From assembly GCA_017856235.1 (NCBI GenBank), contig JAFMFH010000011.1:1-37517 (forward strand): 37,517 nucleotides of DNA. The letters are read 5' to 3'. Shown one piece after another: positions 16,958-26,469 of the stretch (position 1 is the stretch's first letter; every line of letters starts with the position of its first letter). This stretch comes from Flavobacteriaceae bacterium. GTDB lineage: Bacteria; Bacteroidota; Bacteroidia; Flavobacteriales; Flavobacteriaceae. The translations under genes were made by a program, and so were the position numbers. The notes beneath the pieces are model-generated. The model was not told where the DNA came from and made no database searches. It was given only the letters and a program-made list of their open reading frames with translations.

Positions 16958-19900
16958 TTATTTTTCTTCTAATCTAATATCCAGTCCAAGACCTTTTAAT
17001 TCATGCATTAATACGTTAAATGATTCTGGAAGACCAGCTTCAGGGAGATTCTCACCTTTAACAATAGATTCGTATGTTTTTGCTCTTCCTATAACGTCAT
17101 CAGATTTTACAGTAAGTATTTCTTGTAGAGCACTAGAAGCACCATAAGCCTCAAGAGCCCATACCTCCATCTCACCAAATCTTTGACCTCCAAATTGAGC
17201 TTTACCTCCTAATGGTTGTTGAGTTATTAAACTATATGGTCCAATTGATCTAGAGTGCATTTTATCATCAACCATATGACCAAGTTTTAACATGTATATT
17301 ACACCCACAGTTGCAGGTTGATCAAATTTTTCACCAGTACCTCCATCATAAAGGTATGTATGACCAAATCTTGGAACACCAGCCTCATCAGTAAGCTCAT
17401 TAATTTCATCTAATGTAGCTCCATCAAAAATTGGTGTACAGAATTTTCTACCAAGGTTTTTTCCAGCCCACCCTAATACAGTTTCATAAATTTGACCAAT
17501 ATTCATTCTAGATGGCACACCTAATGGATTTAGAACAATATCAACAGGCGTTCCATCTTCTAAAAATGGCATATCCTCTTGTCTAACAATTCTTGCAACA
17601 ATTCCTTTGTTACCATGCCTACCTGCCATTTTATCTCCTACTTTTAATTTCCTTTTCTTAGCAATATATACTTTGGCTAGCTTTTTAATTCCTGAAGGAA
17701 GTTCATCACCTACACTGATAGTAAACTTTTCTCTTCTTAAATTACCTTGAATATCATTTTCCTTAATTCTATAATTATGAAGAAGAGATGAAATAAGGTT
17801 GTTAGTATCATCAGAAGTAGTCCATGCTCCTTTGGTTAAATGAGTATAGTCTTCAATATTTGATAACATTTTAGTGGTGTATTTCTTTCCTTTAGAAAGA
17901 ACTTCTTCACCTAAATCATTATATACGCCTTGACATGTCTTTCCATTCACTATTAATGAAAGTTTTTCTACTAGTTTTAGTCTATGATCGTCTAAAATCT
18001 TTTCATATTTAGTTTCTAATAACTCAAGATCAACTTTATCTTGAGATCGTCTCCTTTTGTCTTTAAATGATCTAATAAATAATTTTTTATCAATTACAAT
18101 TCCATTTAATGATGGCGGTGCTTTTAGAGATGCATCTTTAACATCACCTGCCTTATCACCAAAAATTGCTCTAAGAAGTTTTTCTTCTGGTGTTGGATCA
18201 GATTCACCTTTTGGAGTAATTTTTCCAATTAAGATATCTCCAGGTTTAACATAAGCACCGACTCTAATCATTCCATTTTCATCTAATTCCTTAGTTGCTT
18301 CTTCACTAACATTTGGAATATCATCTGTAAGTTCTTCAGTTCCTAGCTTTGTATCTCTTACATCTAAAGCATATTCGTCAATATGGATTGAAGTAAATAC
18401 ATCATCTCTAACTACTTTTTCAGAAATTACGATTGCATCCTCAAAGTTGTATCCTTTCCAAGGCATAAATGCAACCTTAAGATTTCTACCTAAAGCTAAT
18501 TCTCCATCTTGAGTAGCATATCCTTCACATAAAACCTGACCTTTTGAAACTTGATCACCTTTGATAACAATAGGTTTTAAGTTTATACATGTTCCTTGGT
18601 TAGTTTTTTGAAACTTTATAAGATCATATACTTTAATATCTTCATCAAAGCTTATTAATTTTTCTTCTTTAGTTAAATTGTATTTAATGACTATTTTTTT
18701 TGAATCTACATAATCAACAACACCATCTCTTTCAGCATTTAGAAGTACTCTTGAATCAGATGCAACAGATTTCTCCAAACCTGTTCCTACTATAGGAGAC
18801 TCTGGTCTTAAAAGTGGAACAGCTTGACGCATCATATTGGAGCCCATCAAAGCTCGGTTTGCATCATCATGCTCAAGAAAAGGGATTAAAGATGCAGATA
18901 TTGAAGCAATTTGATTTGGCGCAACATCAGTGTAATTAATCTGATCTGGAGTTACTACTGGAAAATCTGCTTGATCTCTAGCAATTACTCTATCTGAAGT
19001 AATTTTACCAGATTTGTCATAATCAATGTTTGATTGTGCAATAAGTTTCCCCTCTTCTTCCTCTGCAGAAAGATATTTCACTTTATTTAAATCAATTTTA
19101 CCATCATTAACCTCTCTATAAGGTGTTTCTATAAACCCAAGATTATTTACTCTTGCATAAACTGATAGAGATGAAATAAGACCAATATTTGGACCCTCAG
19201 GTGTTTCTATAGGACACAATCTTCCATAATGTGTGTAATGAACATCTCTAACCTCAAATCCTGCTCTTTCTCTAGAAAGACCACCTGGACCAAGTGCAGA
19301 AAGACGTCTCTTGTGAGTCAACTCAGCAAGTGGATTAGTTTGATCCATAAATTGAGATAGTTGATTAGTACCAAAAAATGTATTAATTACTGAGGATAAT
19401 GTCTTGGCATTAATCAAATCAATCGGAGTAAAAACCTCATTATCTCTGACATTCATTCTCTCTCTAATAGTTCTCGCCATCCTAGCTAAACCAACCCCAA
19501 ATTGAGATGATAGTTGTTCACCAACAGTTCTAACTCTTCTATTAGATAAGTGATCAATATCATCAATTTCAGCTTTTGAGTTGATTAGCTCAATAAGATA
19601 TTTAATAATTGTAGTAATATCATGACGTGTCAATGTTCTTTCTTCCATATCCACATCTATATTGAGCTTTTTATTCATTCTATATCTACCAACTTCTCCG
19701 AGATTATATCTTTGATCAGAAAAGAATAGCTTATCAATAATTCCTCTAGCTGTCTCTTCATCTGGTGGTTCAGCATTTCTTAGTTGTCTATAAATATATT
19801 CAACAGCCTCTTTTTCAGTATTTGTTTGATCTTTTTGAAGAGTATTGTAAATTATAGCATAATCAGAGTTTTGAGAATCCTCTTTATGGATAAGGATAGT

Positions 19901-20767
19901 TTTTACATCAGCGTCTAAAATTTGCTCTACGTGCTCTTGCTCAATAACAGTATCTCTATCTAAAATAATTTCGTTTCTCTCAATTGATATTACTTCACCA
20001 GTATCTTCATCTACAAAGTCTTCATGCCATGTTCTAAGTACTCTTGCAGCTAGTTTTCTATTCAAAGCCTTCTTTAAACCAGATTTAGAAACTTTTATTT
20101 CTTCTGCAAGATCAAATATTTCAAGGATTTCTTTATCTCCTTGATAACCAATAGCTCTAAATAAGGTTGTAACAGGTAACTTTTTTTTCCTGTCTATGTA
20201 TGCGTACATTACATTATTGATATCTGTAGCAAATTCAATCCATGAACCTTTAAAAGGAATAACTCTGGCAGAATACAATTTGGTTCCATTAGCATGAAAA
20301 GATTGTCCAAAAAATACTCCTGGAGATCTATGAAGTTGAGATACAACTACCCTTTCTGCACCATTAATAATAAATGTTCCACTTGGTGTCATATATGGAA
20401 TAGAACCAAGAAAAACATCTTGAACGATAGTTTCAAAATCTTCATGTTCAGCATCAGTACAGTAAAGTTTTAACCTAGCTTTAAGTGGAACAGAATAACT
20501 AAGACCTCTTTGAATGCATTCATGCATAGAGTATCTTGGAGGATCTATGAAATAGTCAAGAAACTCTAATACAAACTGATTTCTTGCGTCAGTAATGGGA
20601 AAGTTTTCTTTAAATGTGTTAAATAAACCTTCTTCTATCCTTTCGTCTGACTTAGTCTCGAGTTGAAAAAAATCTTGAAATGATTTTACTTGAATATCTA
20701 AAAAATCGGTTTCAATATTTGCATTTTTTGAATTTGAAAAATTTGTTCTCAGTTTATTATTAGTCAT
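16958..20767 (-). CDS. rpoB: DNA-directed RNA polymerase subunit beta
   Basis: 1269 residues. Conserved features include [16 protein letters not shown], the rifampicin-pocket region ([17 protein letters not shown], then [14 protein letters not shown]), [13 protein letters not shown], and the C-terminal [18 protein letters not shown]. The rifampicin-pocket residues look like the sensitive consensus (SQFMDQ, THKRRLS). It sits 75 bases after rplL; that gap holds a hairpin (20796-20822) that may set the ratio of polymerase to ribosomal protein. Start is the ATG at 20765-20767. Confidence 0.99.
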   Translation of the reverse strand: MTNNKLRTNFSNSKNANIETDFLDIQVKSFQDFFQLETKSDERIEEGLFNTFKENFPITDARNQFVLEFLDYFIDPPRYSMHECIQRGLSYSVPLKARLKLYCTDAEHEDFETIVQDVFLGSIPYMTPSGTFIINGAERVVVSQLHRSPGVFFGQSFHANGTKLYSARVIPFKGSWIEFATDINNVMYAYIDRKKKLPVTTLFRAIGYQGDKEILEIFDLAEEIKVSKSGLKKALNRKLAARVLRTWHEDFVDEDTGEVISIERNEIILDRDTVIEQEHVEQILDADVKTILIHKEDSQNSDYAIIYNTLQKDQTNTEKEAVEYIYRQLRNAEPPDEETARGIIDKLFFSDQRYNLGEVGRYRMNKKLNIDVDMEERTLTRHDITTIIKYLIELINSKAEIDDIDHLSNRRVRTVGEQLSSQFGVGLARMARTIRERMNVRDNEVFTPIDLINAKTLSSVINTFFGTNQLSQFMDQTNPLAELTHKRRLSALGPGGLSRERAGFEVRDVHYTHYGRLCPIETPEGPNIGLISSLSVYARVNNLGFIETPYREVNDGKIDLNKVKYLSAEEEEGKLIAQSNIDYDKSGKITSDRVIARDQADFPVVTPDQINYTDVAPNQIASISASLIPFLEHDDANRALMGSNMMRQAVPLLRPESPIVGTGLEKSVASDSRVLLNAERDGVVDYVDSKKIVIKYNLTKEEKLISFDEDIKVYDLIKFQKTNQGTCINLKPIVIKGDQVSKGQVLCEGYATQDGELALGRNLKVAFMPWKGYNFEDAIVISEKVVRDDVFTSIHIDEYALDVRDTKLGTEELTDDIPNVSEEATKELDENGMIRVGAYVKPGDILIGKITPKGESDPTPEEKLLRAIFGDKAGDVKDASLKAPPSLNGIVIDKKLFIRSFKDKRRRSQDKVDLELLETKYEKILDDHRLKLVEKLSLIVNGKTCQGVYNDLGEEVLSKGKKYTTKMLSNIEDYTHLTKGAWTTSDDTNNLISSLLHNYRIKENDIQGNLRREKFTISVGDELPSGIKKLAKVYIAKKRKLKVGDKMAGRHGNKGIVARIVRQEDMPFLEDGTPVDIVLNPLGVPSRMNIGQIYETVLGWAGKNLGRKFCTPIFDGATLDEINELTDEAGVPRFGHTYLYDGGTGEKFDQPATVGVIYMLKLGHMVDDKMHSRSIGPYSLITQQPLGGKAQFGGQRFGEMEVWALEAYGASSALQEILTVKSDDVIGRAKTYESIVKGENLPEAGLPESFNVLMHELKGLGLDIRLEEK

Positions 20768-20795
20768 TAGTTTAGAGTTTAGTTAAAACAAGCAT

Positions 20796-20822
20796 AGGCC
20801 TTTAGAATTTATCTAAAAGCCT
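20796..20822 (-). promoter_or_regulatory. hairpin in the rplL-rpoB intergenic region
   Basis: AGGC, one C/A mismatch, then TTTAGA pairs with TCTAAA and GCCT around an ATTTA loop: ten base pairs with one mismatch. There is no T-run after it, so it is not a simple terminator. In E. coli this same junction carries an attenuator and an RNase III site; a comparable role here is inference. Confidence 0.5.
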
Positions 20823-20842
20823 AAAAATGAGGTTATTTTAAT

Positions 20843-21223
20843 TTACTTAAGTTCAACCTCGGCTCCAGCTTCTTCAAGTGATTTCTTTAGTCCTTCAGCA
20901 TCATCTTTAGATACTGCTTCTTTAATTGAGCTTGGAGTGTTGTCAACAAGATCTTTAGCTTCTTTTAGCCCAAGACCTGTTAACTCCTTAACCAATTTAA
21001 CTACTGCAAGTTTTGAACCACCAGCTGATTTTAACACAACATCAAATTCTGATTTTGTATCACCTGAATCATCCCCACCAGCAGCAGGACCTGATGCTAC
21101 CGCTACTGCTGCTGCTGCTGCAGGTTCGATACCATATTCATCTTTAAGAATATCAGCAAGTTCGTTAACTTCCTTAACTGTTAAACCGACTAACTGTTCT
21201 GCGACTTTTTTTAGATCTGCCAT
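20843..21223 (-). CDS. rplL: 50S ribosomal protein L7/L12
   Basis: 126 residues. N-terminal dimerisation segment ([26 protein letters not shown]), an Ala/Gly-rich hinge (about 34-52) and the globular C-terminal domain ([24 protein letters not shown] through [15 protein letters not shown]) that recruits translation factors. It lies 35 bases after rplJ. Confidence 0.98.
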   Translation of the reverse strand: MADLKKVAEQLVGLTVKEVNELADILKDEYGIEPAAAAAVAVASGPAAGGDDSGDTKSEFDVVLKSAGGSKLAVVKLVKELTGLGLKEAKDLVDNTPSSIKEAVSKDDAEGLKKSLEEAGAEVELK

Positions 21224-21258
21224 TATTAGAGTTTTAAATTATTAATTATACTTAACTT

Positions 21259-21897
21259 TTATTTAGAGTCATCATTAGATTCGTCCTCAGAGGTTTGTTC
21301 CTCTGATTTATTTTCTTCTGCTGAAAGCTCCTGTGCTTTTTCAGCCTCTATTGGAGACTCCTGTGCTTTTTCAGCCTCTATTGGATTTTCACTTAATGTT
21401 TTTACAATACCAGCAATTTTTCCACTACTTGACTTAAGAGCTGAAATAATATTTTTAGCTGGTGACTGAAGAAGAGCAATAATATCACCTATAACTTCTT
21501 CTTTAGATTTAAGGTTGAATAGCGCTTCAATTTGATCATCACCAATGTAAATCGCCTCATCAACAAATGCACCTTTTAATATAGGCTTTTCACTGCCTTT
21601 TCTAAAATTCTTGATAACCTTAGCTGGGCTATTTCCAGATTCTGACAACATTATAGTTGTATTACCTTTAAGCAACTCCTTTAATTCTCCAAAATCAGTT
21701 TCTGATTCAGACATTGCTCTTTCTAAGAAGGTATTCTTAACAACAGAAAGCTTTATGTTAGACTTAAAGCACTCTCTTCTAAGTTTAGAGGTCTGCACGG
21801 CATCAAGTCCAGCAATATCAGTTAAGTAAACTGATTTGTAATCATTTAACTGGCTCTTAAGCTCTTCAACAACTTTAACTTTTTCTTCTTTATTCAT
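21259..21897 (-). CDS. rplJ: 50S ribosomal protein L10 with acidic repeat-containing C-terminal extension
   Basis: 212 residues. The L10 body spans about 1-172 (MNKEEKVKVVEELKSQL, then LRRECFKSNIKLSVVKNTFLERA) and anchors L7/L12 dimers in the ribosomal stalk. L10 is usually about 165-175 residues; here about 40 more follow, starting with two copies of a decapeptide-period segment (PIEAEKAQE) and ending in EDESNDDSK. The tail is Glu/Asp/Ser-rich and probably disordered. It is translated two bases after rplA. Confidence 0.96.
   Translation of the reverse strand: MNKEEKVKVVEELKSQLNDYKSVYLTDIAGLDAVQTSKLRRECFKSNIKLSVVKNTFLERAMSESETDFGELKELLKGNTTIMLSESGNSPAKVIKNFRKGSEKPILKGAFVDEAIYIGDDQIEALFNLKSKEEVIGDIIALLQSPAKNIISALKSSSGKIAGIVKTLSENPIEAEKAQESPIEAEKAQELSAEENKSEEQTSEDESNDDSK
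21328..21385. repeat. 30-bp-period direct repeat in the tail of rplJ
   Basis: The 28-bp unit starting ctcctgtgctttttcagcct is found at 21328-21355 and 21358-21385 with no mismatch, giving a period of exactly 30 bp. It is in frame and duplicates ten residues of the L10 tail. Confidence 0.95.
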
Positions 21898-21899
21898 TA

Positions 21900-22589
21900 T
21901 TATTCAAATTTAGAATCAATAGCAATCCCTGGACTCATTGTGCTTGACATTGAAATACTTTTAATATATGTCCCTTTAGCAGATGATGGTTTAAGTTTAA
22001 CAATCGTCTTTATTAACTCGTTTGCATTATCTTTTATTTTATCAGAAGTAAAAGAGACCTTACCAATAGATGCGTGAACTATACCAGTTTTGTCAACTTT
22101 AAAGTCAATCTTACCACCTTTTATGTCAGAGATAGCCTTAGCTATATCCATTGTAACAGTTCCAGTCTTAGGGTTAGGCATAAGTCCTCTTGGACCTAAA
22201 ACTTTTCCTAGAGGTCCTAGTTTACCCATAACACTTGGCATAGTTACAATTACATCAACATCAACCCATCCATTCTTAATTTTTTCAATGTAGTCATCAA
22301 GACCAACCAAATCAGCTCCAGCTTTAATAGCTTCATCTTCTTTATCTGGAGTAACTAAGGCTAATAATTTTAATGATTTACCTGTACCATGAGGAAGAGA
22401 TACAACTCCTCTAACCATTTCATTAGCTTTTCTCGGATCAACGCCAAGTCTAATTGCTAGATCAACTGAAGAGTCAAATTTAGTAGTTGTAATTTCTTTA
22501 ACTATAGAAGATGCCTCTTCTAAGCTATATGACTTTTCTAAATCTACCTTTTCAATTGAAATTTTTCTATTTTTTGTAATCTTTGACAT
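21900..22589 (-). CDS. rplA: 50S ribosomal protein L1
   Basis: 229 residues, normal length. L1 forms the mobile L1 stalk near the E site and often represses its own operon. Recognised by [51 protein letters not shown] and the C-terminal [22 protein letters not shown]. Three bases after rplK and two before rplJ. Confidence 0.98.
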   Translation of the reverse strand: MSKITKNRKISIEKVDLEKSYSLEEASSIVKEITTTKFDSSVDLAIRLGVDPRKANEMVRGVVSLPHGTGKSLKLLALVTPDKEDEAIKAGADLVGLDDYIEKIKNGWVDVDVIVTMPSVMGKLGPLGKVLGPRGLMPNPKTGTVTMDIAKAISDIKGGKIDFKVDKTGIVHASIGKVSFTSDKIKDNANELIKTIVKLKPSSAKGTYIKSISMSSTMSPGIAIDSKFE

Positions 22590-22592
22590 AAT

Positions 22593-23036
22593 CTATTCTG
22601 TTGGAGGTTCACCACCATTAACTTTAATACCCATTGATCTAGCTGTCCCTGCAACCATTTTCATAGCTGAGTTAACTGTAAATGCATTCAGATCTACCAT
22701 TTTATCCTCAGCGATTTTTTTTATTTGGTCCCAAGATACTGTAGCAATTTTTTCTCTATTTGGTTCCCCAGATCCTTTTTTAACTTTCGATGCTTCAAGA
22801 AGCTGAACAGCAGCAGGAGGAGTTTTAATAACAAATTCAAAACTCTTGTCTTTGTATACACTAACTACAACAGGAAGAATCTTACCAGGTTTGTCTTGAC
22901 TTCTAGAGTTAAATTGCTGACAAAAATCCATAATATTAACACCAGCGGCACCTAATGCAGGTCCGACAGGTGGAGAAGGGTTTGCTGCACCTCCTTTAAT
23001 TTGTAATTTTAAAACTTTAAATACTTCCTTTGCCAT
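22593..23036 (-). CDS. rplK: 50S ribosomal protein L11
   Basis: 147 residues. Binds the GTPase-associated centre of 23S rRNA. Motifs: [33 protein letters not shown] at the N-terminus (the factor-binding Pro-rich part) and the C-terminal RNA-binding segment [15 protein letters not shown]. Two bases after nusG. Confidence 0.98.
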   Translation of the reverse strand: MAKEVFKVLKLQIKGGAANPSPPVGPALGAAGVNIMDFCQQFNSRSQDKPGKILPVVVSVYKDKSFEFVIKTPPAAVQLLEASKVKKGSGEPNREKIATVSWDQIKKIAEDKMVDLNAFTVNSAMKMVAGTARSMGIKVNGGEPPTE

Positions 23037-23038
23037 AT

Positions 23039-23590
23039 TTATATTTTTTCAACTTGCATGTAACTTAATTCGAGAGGAGTCTTCCTTCCAAAAATCTTAA
23101 CCATAACCTCTAACTTTCTTTTTTCTTCATTTACAACATCAATTGAACCGGTAAAACCATTAAATGGTCCATCTATAACTTTTACAGTTTCACCAACAGT
23201 AAAAGGAATGTTTATTTGTTCTCCTGAAATTGCTAATTCATCTACTTTACCTAACATTCTTAAAACTTCTGAATGTCTCAAAGGAATAGGTTCACCACCT
23301 TTGGTCTCTCCAAGAAATCCCAATACATTAGTTACTGATTTAATTACATGTAATATCTCACCTGATATATCAGCCTTCATCATTATGTAACCAGGAAAAT
23401 ATGTTCTTTCTTTTGAAACTTTTTTTCCTTTTCTAATTTGGATAACTTTTTCAGTAGGGACTATCATCTCATCAATTTGATTATCCAAGCCAACCCTTGT
23501 AACTTCAGTTAATATATAGTCTTTAATTTTAACCTCTTGTCCAGTTACAGCTCTAATTACATACCACTTTTTTTCAGCAACTTCCACCAT
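23039..23590 (-). CDS. nusG: Transcription termination/antitermination factor NusG
   Basis: 183 residues. The NGN domain that contacts the RNA polymerase clamp is at about 8-125 ([22 protein letters not shown]). The KOW domain is at about 130-183 ([19 protein letters not shown]). Immediately follows secE with no gap. Confidence 0.97.
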   Translation of the reverse strand: MVEVAEKKWYVIRAVTGQEVKIKDYILTEVTRVGLDNQIDEMIVPTEKVIQIRKGKKVSKERTYFPGYIMMKADISGEILHVIKSVTNVLGFLGETKGGEPIPLRHSEVLRMLGKVDELAISGEQINIPFTVGETVKVIDGPFNGFTGSIDVVNEEKRKLEVMVKIFGRKTPLELSYMQVEKI

Positions 23591-23785
23591 TTATCCTATT
23601 AGATTAAAGTATAATTTTACTACTCTTGATAATATTGAATCAGCACCCCAAATAGCTAAAGAGAAAATTACTGAAAAAACTATTACCAAAGCAGATAGGT
23701 TCAACAACTCTGAACGGGGAGTCCATTTGACATTATCCCTCAGTTCTGTTACAGATTCACTAATAAAGTTTATAATCGACTTCAT
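23591..23785 (-). CDS. secE: Preprotein translocase subunit SecE
   Basis: 64 residues with one membrane helix (about 28-50, LSALVIVFSVIFSLAIWGAD) preceded by the amphipathic helix with ELRDNVKWTPRSEL, the hallmark of SecE. Part of the SecYEG channel. Ten bases after tRNA-Trp, so it is probably released from a tRNA-mRNA co-transcript by RNase P/Z cleavage. Confidence 0.95.
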   Translation of the reverse strand: MKSIINFISESVTELRDNVKWTPRSELLNLSALVIVFSVIFSLAIWGADSILSRVVKLYFNLIG

Positions 23786-23795
23786 ATTATTTGTG

Positions 23796-23868
23796 CACGG
23801 GTTGAGAGACTCGAACTCCCGACACCTGGTTTTGGAGACCAGTGCTCTACCAACTGAGCTAAACCCGT
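23796..23868 (-). tRNA. tRNA-Trp (CCA anticodon)
   Basis: Acceptor ACGGGTT/AACCCGT, D-arm TAGCTCAGTTGGTAGAGCA, anticodon stem CTGGT/ACCAG with loop CTCCAAA (anticodon CCA), and the T-arm GGGAGTTCGAGTCTCTC. Discriminator is G; the 3' CCA is not encoded. Its place between tuf and secE is a conserved bacterial arrangement. Confidence 0.97.
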
Positions 23869-23885
23869 TTATATTTTACACAAGA

Positions 23886-23910
23886 GGTGTCATACAAAAA
23901 GCAAGACACC
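23886..23910 (-). other. hairpin between tuf and tRNA-Trp
   Basis: GGTGTC (23886-23891) and GACACC (23905-23910) form a 6-bp stem with a 13-base loop. On the minus strand a short T-rich stretch lies in the loop, with none after the stem. It may be a processing site or a partial terminator downstream of tuf. Confidence 0.35.
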
Positions 23911-23936
23911 CTTAGAGTTAATTAAACTTTGTTTTA

Positions 23937-25124
23937 TTAGTCTAAAAGTTCAGTCACCTGACCTGCACCGACGGTTCTTCCACCTTCACGGATAGCAAAT
24001 CTTAGTCCAACATTTAGAGCAATAGGTGAAATTAACTCAACCTCAATAGTTAAGTTGTCACCTGGCATCACCATCTCTACACCATTAGGAAGCACAATAT
24101 TACCTGTAACATCAGTAGTTCTTACATAGAACTGAGGGCGATAATTGTTGTGGAATGGAGTATGACGACCACCTTCTTCTTTTTTCAAGATATACACCTC
24201 AGCCTTAAACTTTGCGTGAGGAGTAACAGATCCTGGTTTACAAATAACCATACCTCTTGAAATATCAGTTTTTTCAATACCTCTTAATAGAATTCCTGCA
24301 TTATCACCAGCTTCACCCTTATCAAGAATTTTTCTAAACATCTCGATACCAGTTATGGTTGATTTAAGCTTTTCAGCTCCCATACCAATAATATCTACTT
24401 CATCACCAGTGTTAGCAATACCAGATTCAATTCTACCAGTAGCAACTGTTCCTCTACCAGTAATAGAGAATACATCTTCAATAGGCATCAAAAAGTCTTT
24501 ATCTATATCTCTTTTAGGAAGTTCAATCCAGCTATCAACAGATTCCATCAATTTCATTACGCTATCAGCCCATTTTTGATCTCCATTAAGAGCTCCAAGA
24601 GCAGAACCAAGAACTACAGGTGTATTATCTCCATCGTAATCGTAAAATGATAATAGATCTCTTACTTCCATTTCAACTAATTCAAGAAGTTCTTCATCAT
24701 CTACCATATCTGCCTTATTTAAAAAAGCAACAATTCTTGGAACACCTACTTGTCTTCCTAATAAAATGTGCTCCCTTGTTTGAGGCATAGGACCATCAGT
24801 TGCAGCAACAACTAAAATTGCACCATCCATTTGAGCAGCACCAGTAACCATGTTTTTTACATAATCAGCGTGGCCTGGACAATCTACGTGAGCGTAGTGA
24901 CGGTTAGCTGTTTGATATTCAACATGAGATGTGTTAATTGTAATACCACGTTCTTTTTCCTCAGGTGCATTATCAATTGAGTCAAAACTTCTAGCTTCTG
25001 ACAAACCAGCGTCAGCTAAAACCTTTGTAATTGCCGCAGTAAGAGTCGTTTTTCCGTGATCAACGTGACCGATAGTACCAATGTTTAGGTGGGGTTTCGA
25101 TCTATCAAAATTTTCTTTAGCCAT
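23937..25124 (-). CDS. tuf: Elongation factor Tu
   Basis: 395 residues, the standard length. Delivers aminoacyl-tRNA to the ribosome. GTPase motifs: G1 [12 protein letters not shown]3 [10 protein letters not shown]4 NKAD, G5 region GSALGAL; domain 2 contains [13 protein letters not shown]-terminus [17 protein letters not shown]. It begins the leftward transcription/translation block. A promoter-like TAAATTTG lies about 35 bases upstream. Confidence 0.99.
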   Translation of the reverse strand: MAKENFDRSKPHLNIGTIGHVDHGKTTLTAAITKVLADAGLSEARSFDSIDNAPEEKERGITINTSHVEYQTANRHYAHVDCPGHADYVKNMVTGAAQMDGAILVVAATDGPMPQTREHILLGRQVGVPRIVAFLNKADMVDDEELLELVEMEVRDLLSFYDYDGDNTPVVLGSALGALNGDQKWADSVMKLMESVDSWIELPKRDIDKDFLMPIEDVFSITGRGTVATGRIESGIANTGDEVDIIGMGAEKLKSTITGIEMFRKILDKGEAGDNAGILLRGIEKTDISRGMVICKPGSVTPHAKFKAEVYILKKEEGGRHTPFHNNYRPQFYVRTTDVTGNIVLPNGVEMVMPGDNLTIEVELISPIALNVGLRFAIREGGRTVGAGQVTELLD

Positions 25125-25158
25125 AACAGTATATTTTTTCTTTGTTTTTTACGAGGTG

Positions 25159-25166
25159 CAAATTTA
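25159..25166 (-). promoter_or_regulatory. candidate -7 element of the tuf promoter
   Basis: On the minus strand the octamer is TAAATTTG, an exact match to TAnnTTTG, with TTAG (TTTG-like) 18 bases upstream. Predicted start near 25152-25155, leader about 30 bases. Confidence 0.55.
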
Positions 25167-25254
25167 TAATATTTTTCTTATATACTAACCTATTTAACGT
25201 TTTTTTTTATATGTATGAAAATTTCTTTGTTATCTTTAAATATAAATCAATAAA

Positions 25255-25626
25255 ATGTTAACAAAAATAAGTAAAGCTTTATCGGCTATTGTTGGTTTAA
25301 CAGTAATTAATGTTTGGCTATTTAGATCTGGAAAATCCACCTCATATAGGGGTGGGAACGCAAGTAACTTAATGGAAGAATTTGAAGTTTACGGGCTTGG
25401 TGATTTTTTCTTGACAATTGGCATTATAAAAGTATCTTTAGCAGTACTTTTATTGTTGAGTATATATTTCAATAAACTTAAATTAATATCCTCTCTTGGA
25501 ATTGCAATTATGATGTTAGTTGCAGTTTATATGCATTTTAAAGTTGGAGATGAGCTTATCAAATCTATGCCAGCATCTGTTATGCTTGTAAGTTGTTTAA
25601 TTATTGCTTACTCAACAAAAAAATAA
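25255..25626 (+). CDS. DoxX-like small membrane protein
   Basis: 123 residues with about four hydrophobic segments (roughly 8-22, 52-72, 77-97 and 103-120) and the pattern of DoxX-type proteins: a Phe/Gly-rich loop (MEEFEVYGLGDFFLTIG) followed by IIKVSLAVLLLLSIY. Some DoxX proteins act with redox partners, but the biochemical function of this one is unknown. It opens a rightward run, six bases ahead of a DCC-type protein, a partnership that fits redox work at the membrane. It diverges from tuf across a 130-bp gap; TATCTTTA about 20 bases upstream resembles a -7 element. Confidence 0.7.
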   Translation: MLTKISKALSAIVGLTVINVWLFRSGKSTSYRGGNASNLMEEFEVYGLGDFFLTIGIIKVSLAVLLLLSIYFNKLKLISSLGIAIMMLVAVYMHFKVGDELIKSMPASVMLVSCLIIAYSTKK

Positions 25627-25631
25627 ACCCA

Positions 25632-25946
25632 GTGTCTGAGAAAGTGAATGTTTACTATGACAAAAACTGTCGTTTATGTAATATTGCTGTTAATATTGCA
25701 AAAAAAAATGATAAGGATGATTGCTTAGTATTCATTTCTAATGAAAATATTGATATTAAGGACACTGTAATAGTTGAAGAAGGAGATGTCCGTTTCGAAA
25801 AATCAGAAGCTGTTGGTATCCTTTTAAAGAAGATTAACTTTAAATTTACTTACTTAATTGTTAATATATTTCCAAAATTTTTTAGAAATCTTGTCTATGA
25901 TTTTATTGCTAGATATAGATATAATATATTTGGAAAAATCAAATAA
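25632..25946 (+). CDS. DCC (DUF393)-family thiol-disulfide oxidoreductase-like protein
   Basis: About 104 residues from a GTG at 25632 (another in-frame GTG is at 25644; a TTG at 25593 would overlap the DoxX gene). The N-terminus VNVYYDKNCRLCNIAV keeps the DxxCxxC layout of DCC proteins, with CRLC as the redox pair. The middle EGDVRFEKSEAVGILLKK and the end IFPKFFRNLVYDFIARYRYNIFG match the usual DUF393 pattern. Predicted to be a small thioredoxin-like protein, but activity in this family is poorly established. Located between two small membrane-protein genes, consistent with a membrane-linked redox unit. Confidence 0.8.
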   Translation: MSEKVNVYYDKNCRLCNIAVNIAKKNDKDDCLVFISNENIDIKDTVIVEEGDVRFEKSEAVGILLKKINFKFTYLIVNIFPKFFRNLVYDFIARYRYNIFGKIK

Positions 25947-25948
25947 AT

Positions 25949-26290
25949 ATGAAAGCTTCAAAAGCAAACTTAATCAATTCTTTTAGCCTAATTATATTCG
26001 GAGTATGGGGATATATTGATAGCACATCTATTACTGCACTTATACCTGCTATGATTGGTGGACCTCTTTTAGTTTGTACTAGTGGAATTGAAAAAGGCAA
26101 TAAGGTTGTTTCTCACCTAGCTGTATTTGCTACACTAGTAATCCTTGTAGCACTAATTGGTATGAGACTTCCTAAATCACTTGATCAAGGAGGTGTGGGT
26201 TTATTTAGAGTAATTGCTATGATTTCAACTTCTTTACTTGCAATGATTGCATTTGTAAGAAGTTTCATAAAAAACAGAAAGTCAAAATAA
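25949..26290 (+). CDS. Small multi-pass membrane protein of unknown function
   Basis: 113 residues with four hydrophobic stretches (about 9-24, 27-45, 57-75 and 86-105) and a basic C-terminus. The Gly-rich segments (FGVWGYIDSTSITALIPAMIGGPLL) faintly recall TMEM14-like proteins, but I would not name it. Two bases after the DCC gene, so almost certainly in the same transcript. Confidence 0.7.
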   Translation: MKASKANLINSFSLIIFGVWGYIDSTSITALIPAMIGGPLLVCTSGIEKGNKVVSHLAVFATLVILVALIGMRLPKSLDQGGVGLFRVIAMISTSLLAMIAFVRSFIKNRKSK

Positions 26291-26313
26291 TTGATTTTTT
26301 GTAACTTATAGTT

Positions 26314-26469
26314 ATGAAAAAAATCAATAAACCATACCTTCAGAGGAAAATAAATAGACTAAATAAAAAAATTCATAGAGCAGAATCTCAAGACGAACAA
26401 AATAAAGTTTGGTGGAGAAAAATTAAGCTGAATAAATTGAAGGATAAACTTAATCATACATATCAATGA
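26314..26469 (+). CDS. Small very basic protein (51 aa), translationally coupled to the subtilase
   Basis: An ORF of 51 codons from the ATG at 26314 to a TGA at 26467 whose last four bases (ATGA) are shared with the start of the subtilase gene. The product begins MKKINKPYLQRKINRLNK and continues with RAESQDEQNKVWWRKIKL, ending KLKDKLNHTYQ: about 17 Lys/Arg, helical, with coiled-coil-like spacing. It weakly resembles short DUF465/YdcH-type proteins, but I cannot assign it. The coupling and the match to the operon direction argue that it is real. Confidence 0.55.
   Translation: MKKINKPYLQRKINRLNKKIHRAESQDEQNKVWWRKIKLNKLKDKLNHTYQ

Noticed and set aside
25593-25631. TTG start for the DCC-family gene inside the DoxX gene
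   Set aside because: The 13 added residues resemble nothing in the family, and GTG at 25632 gives a normal N-terminus directly after the DoxX stop.
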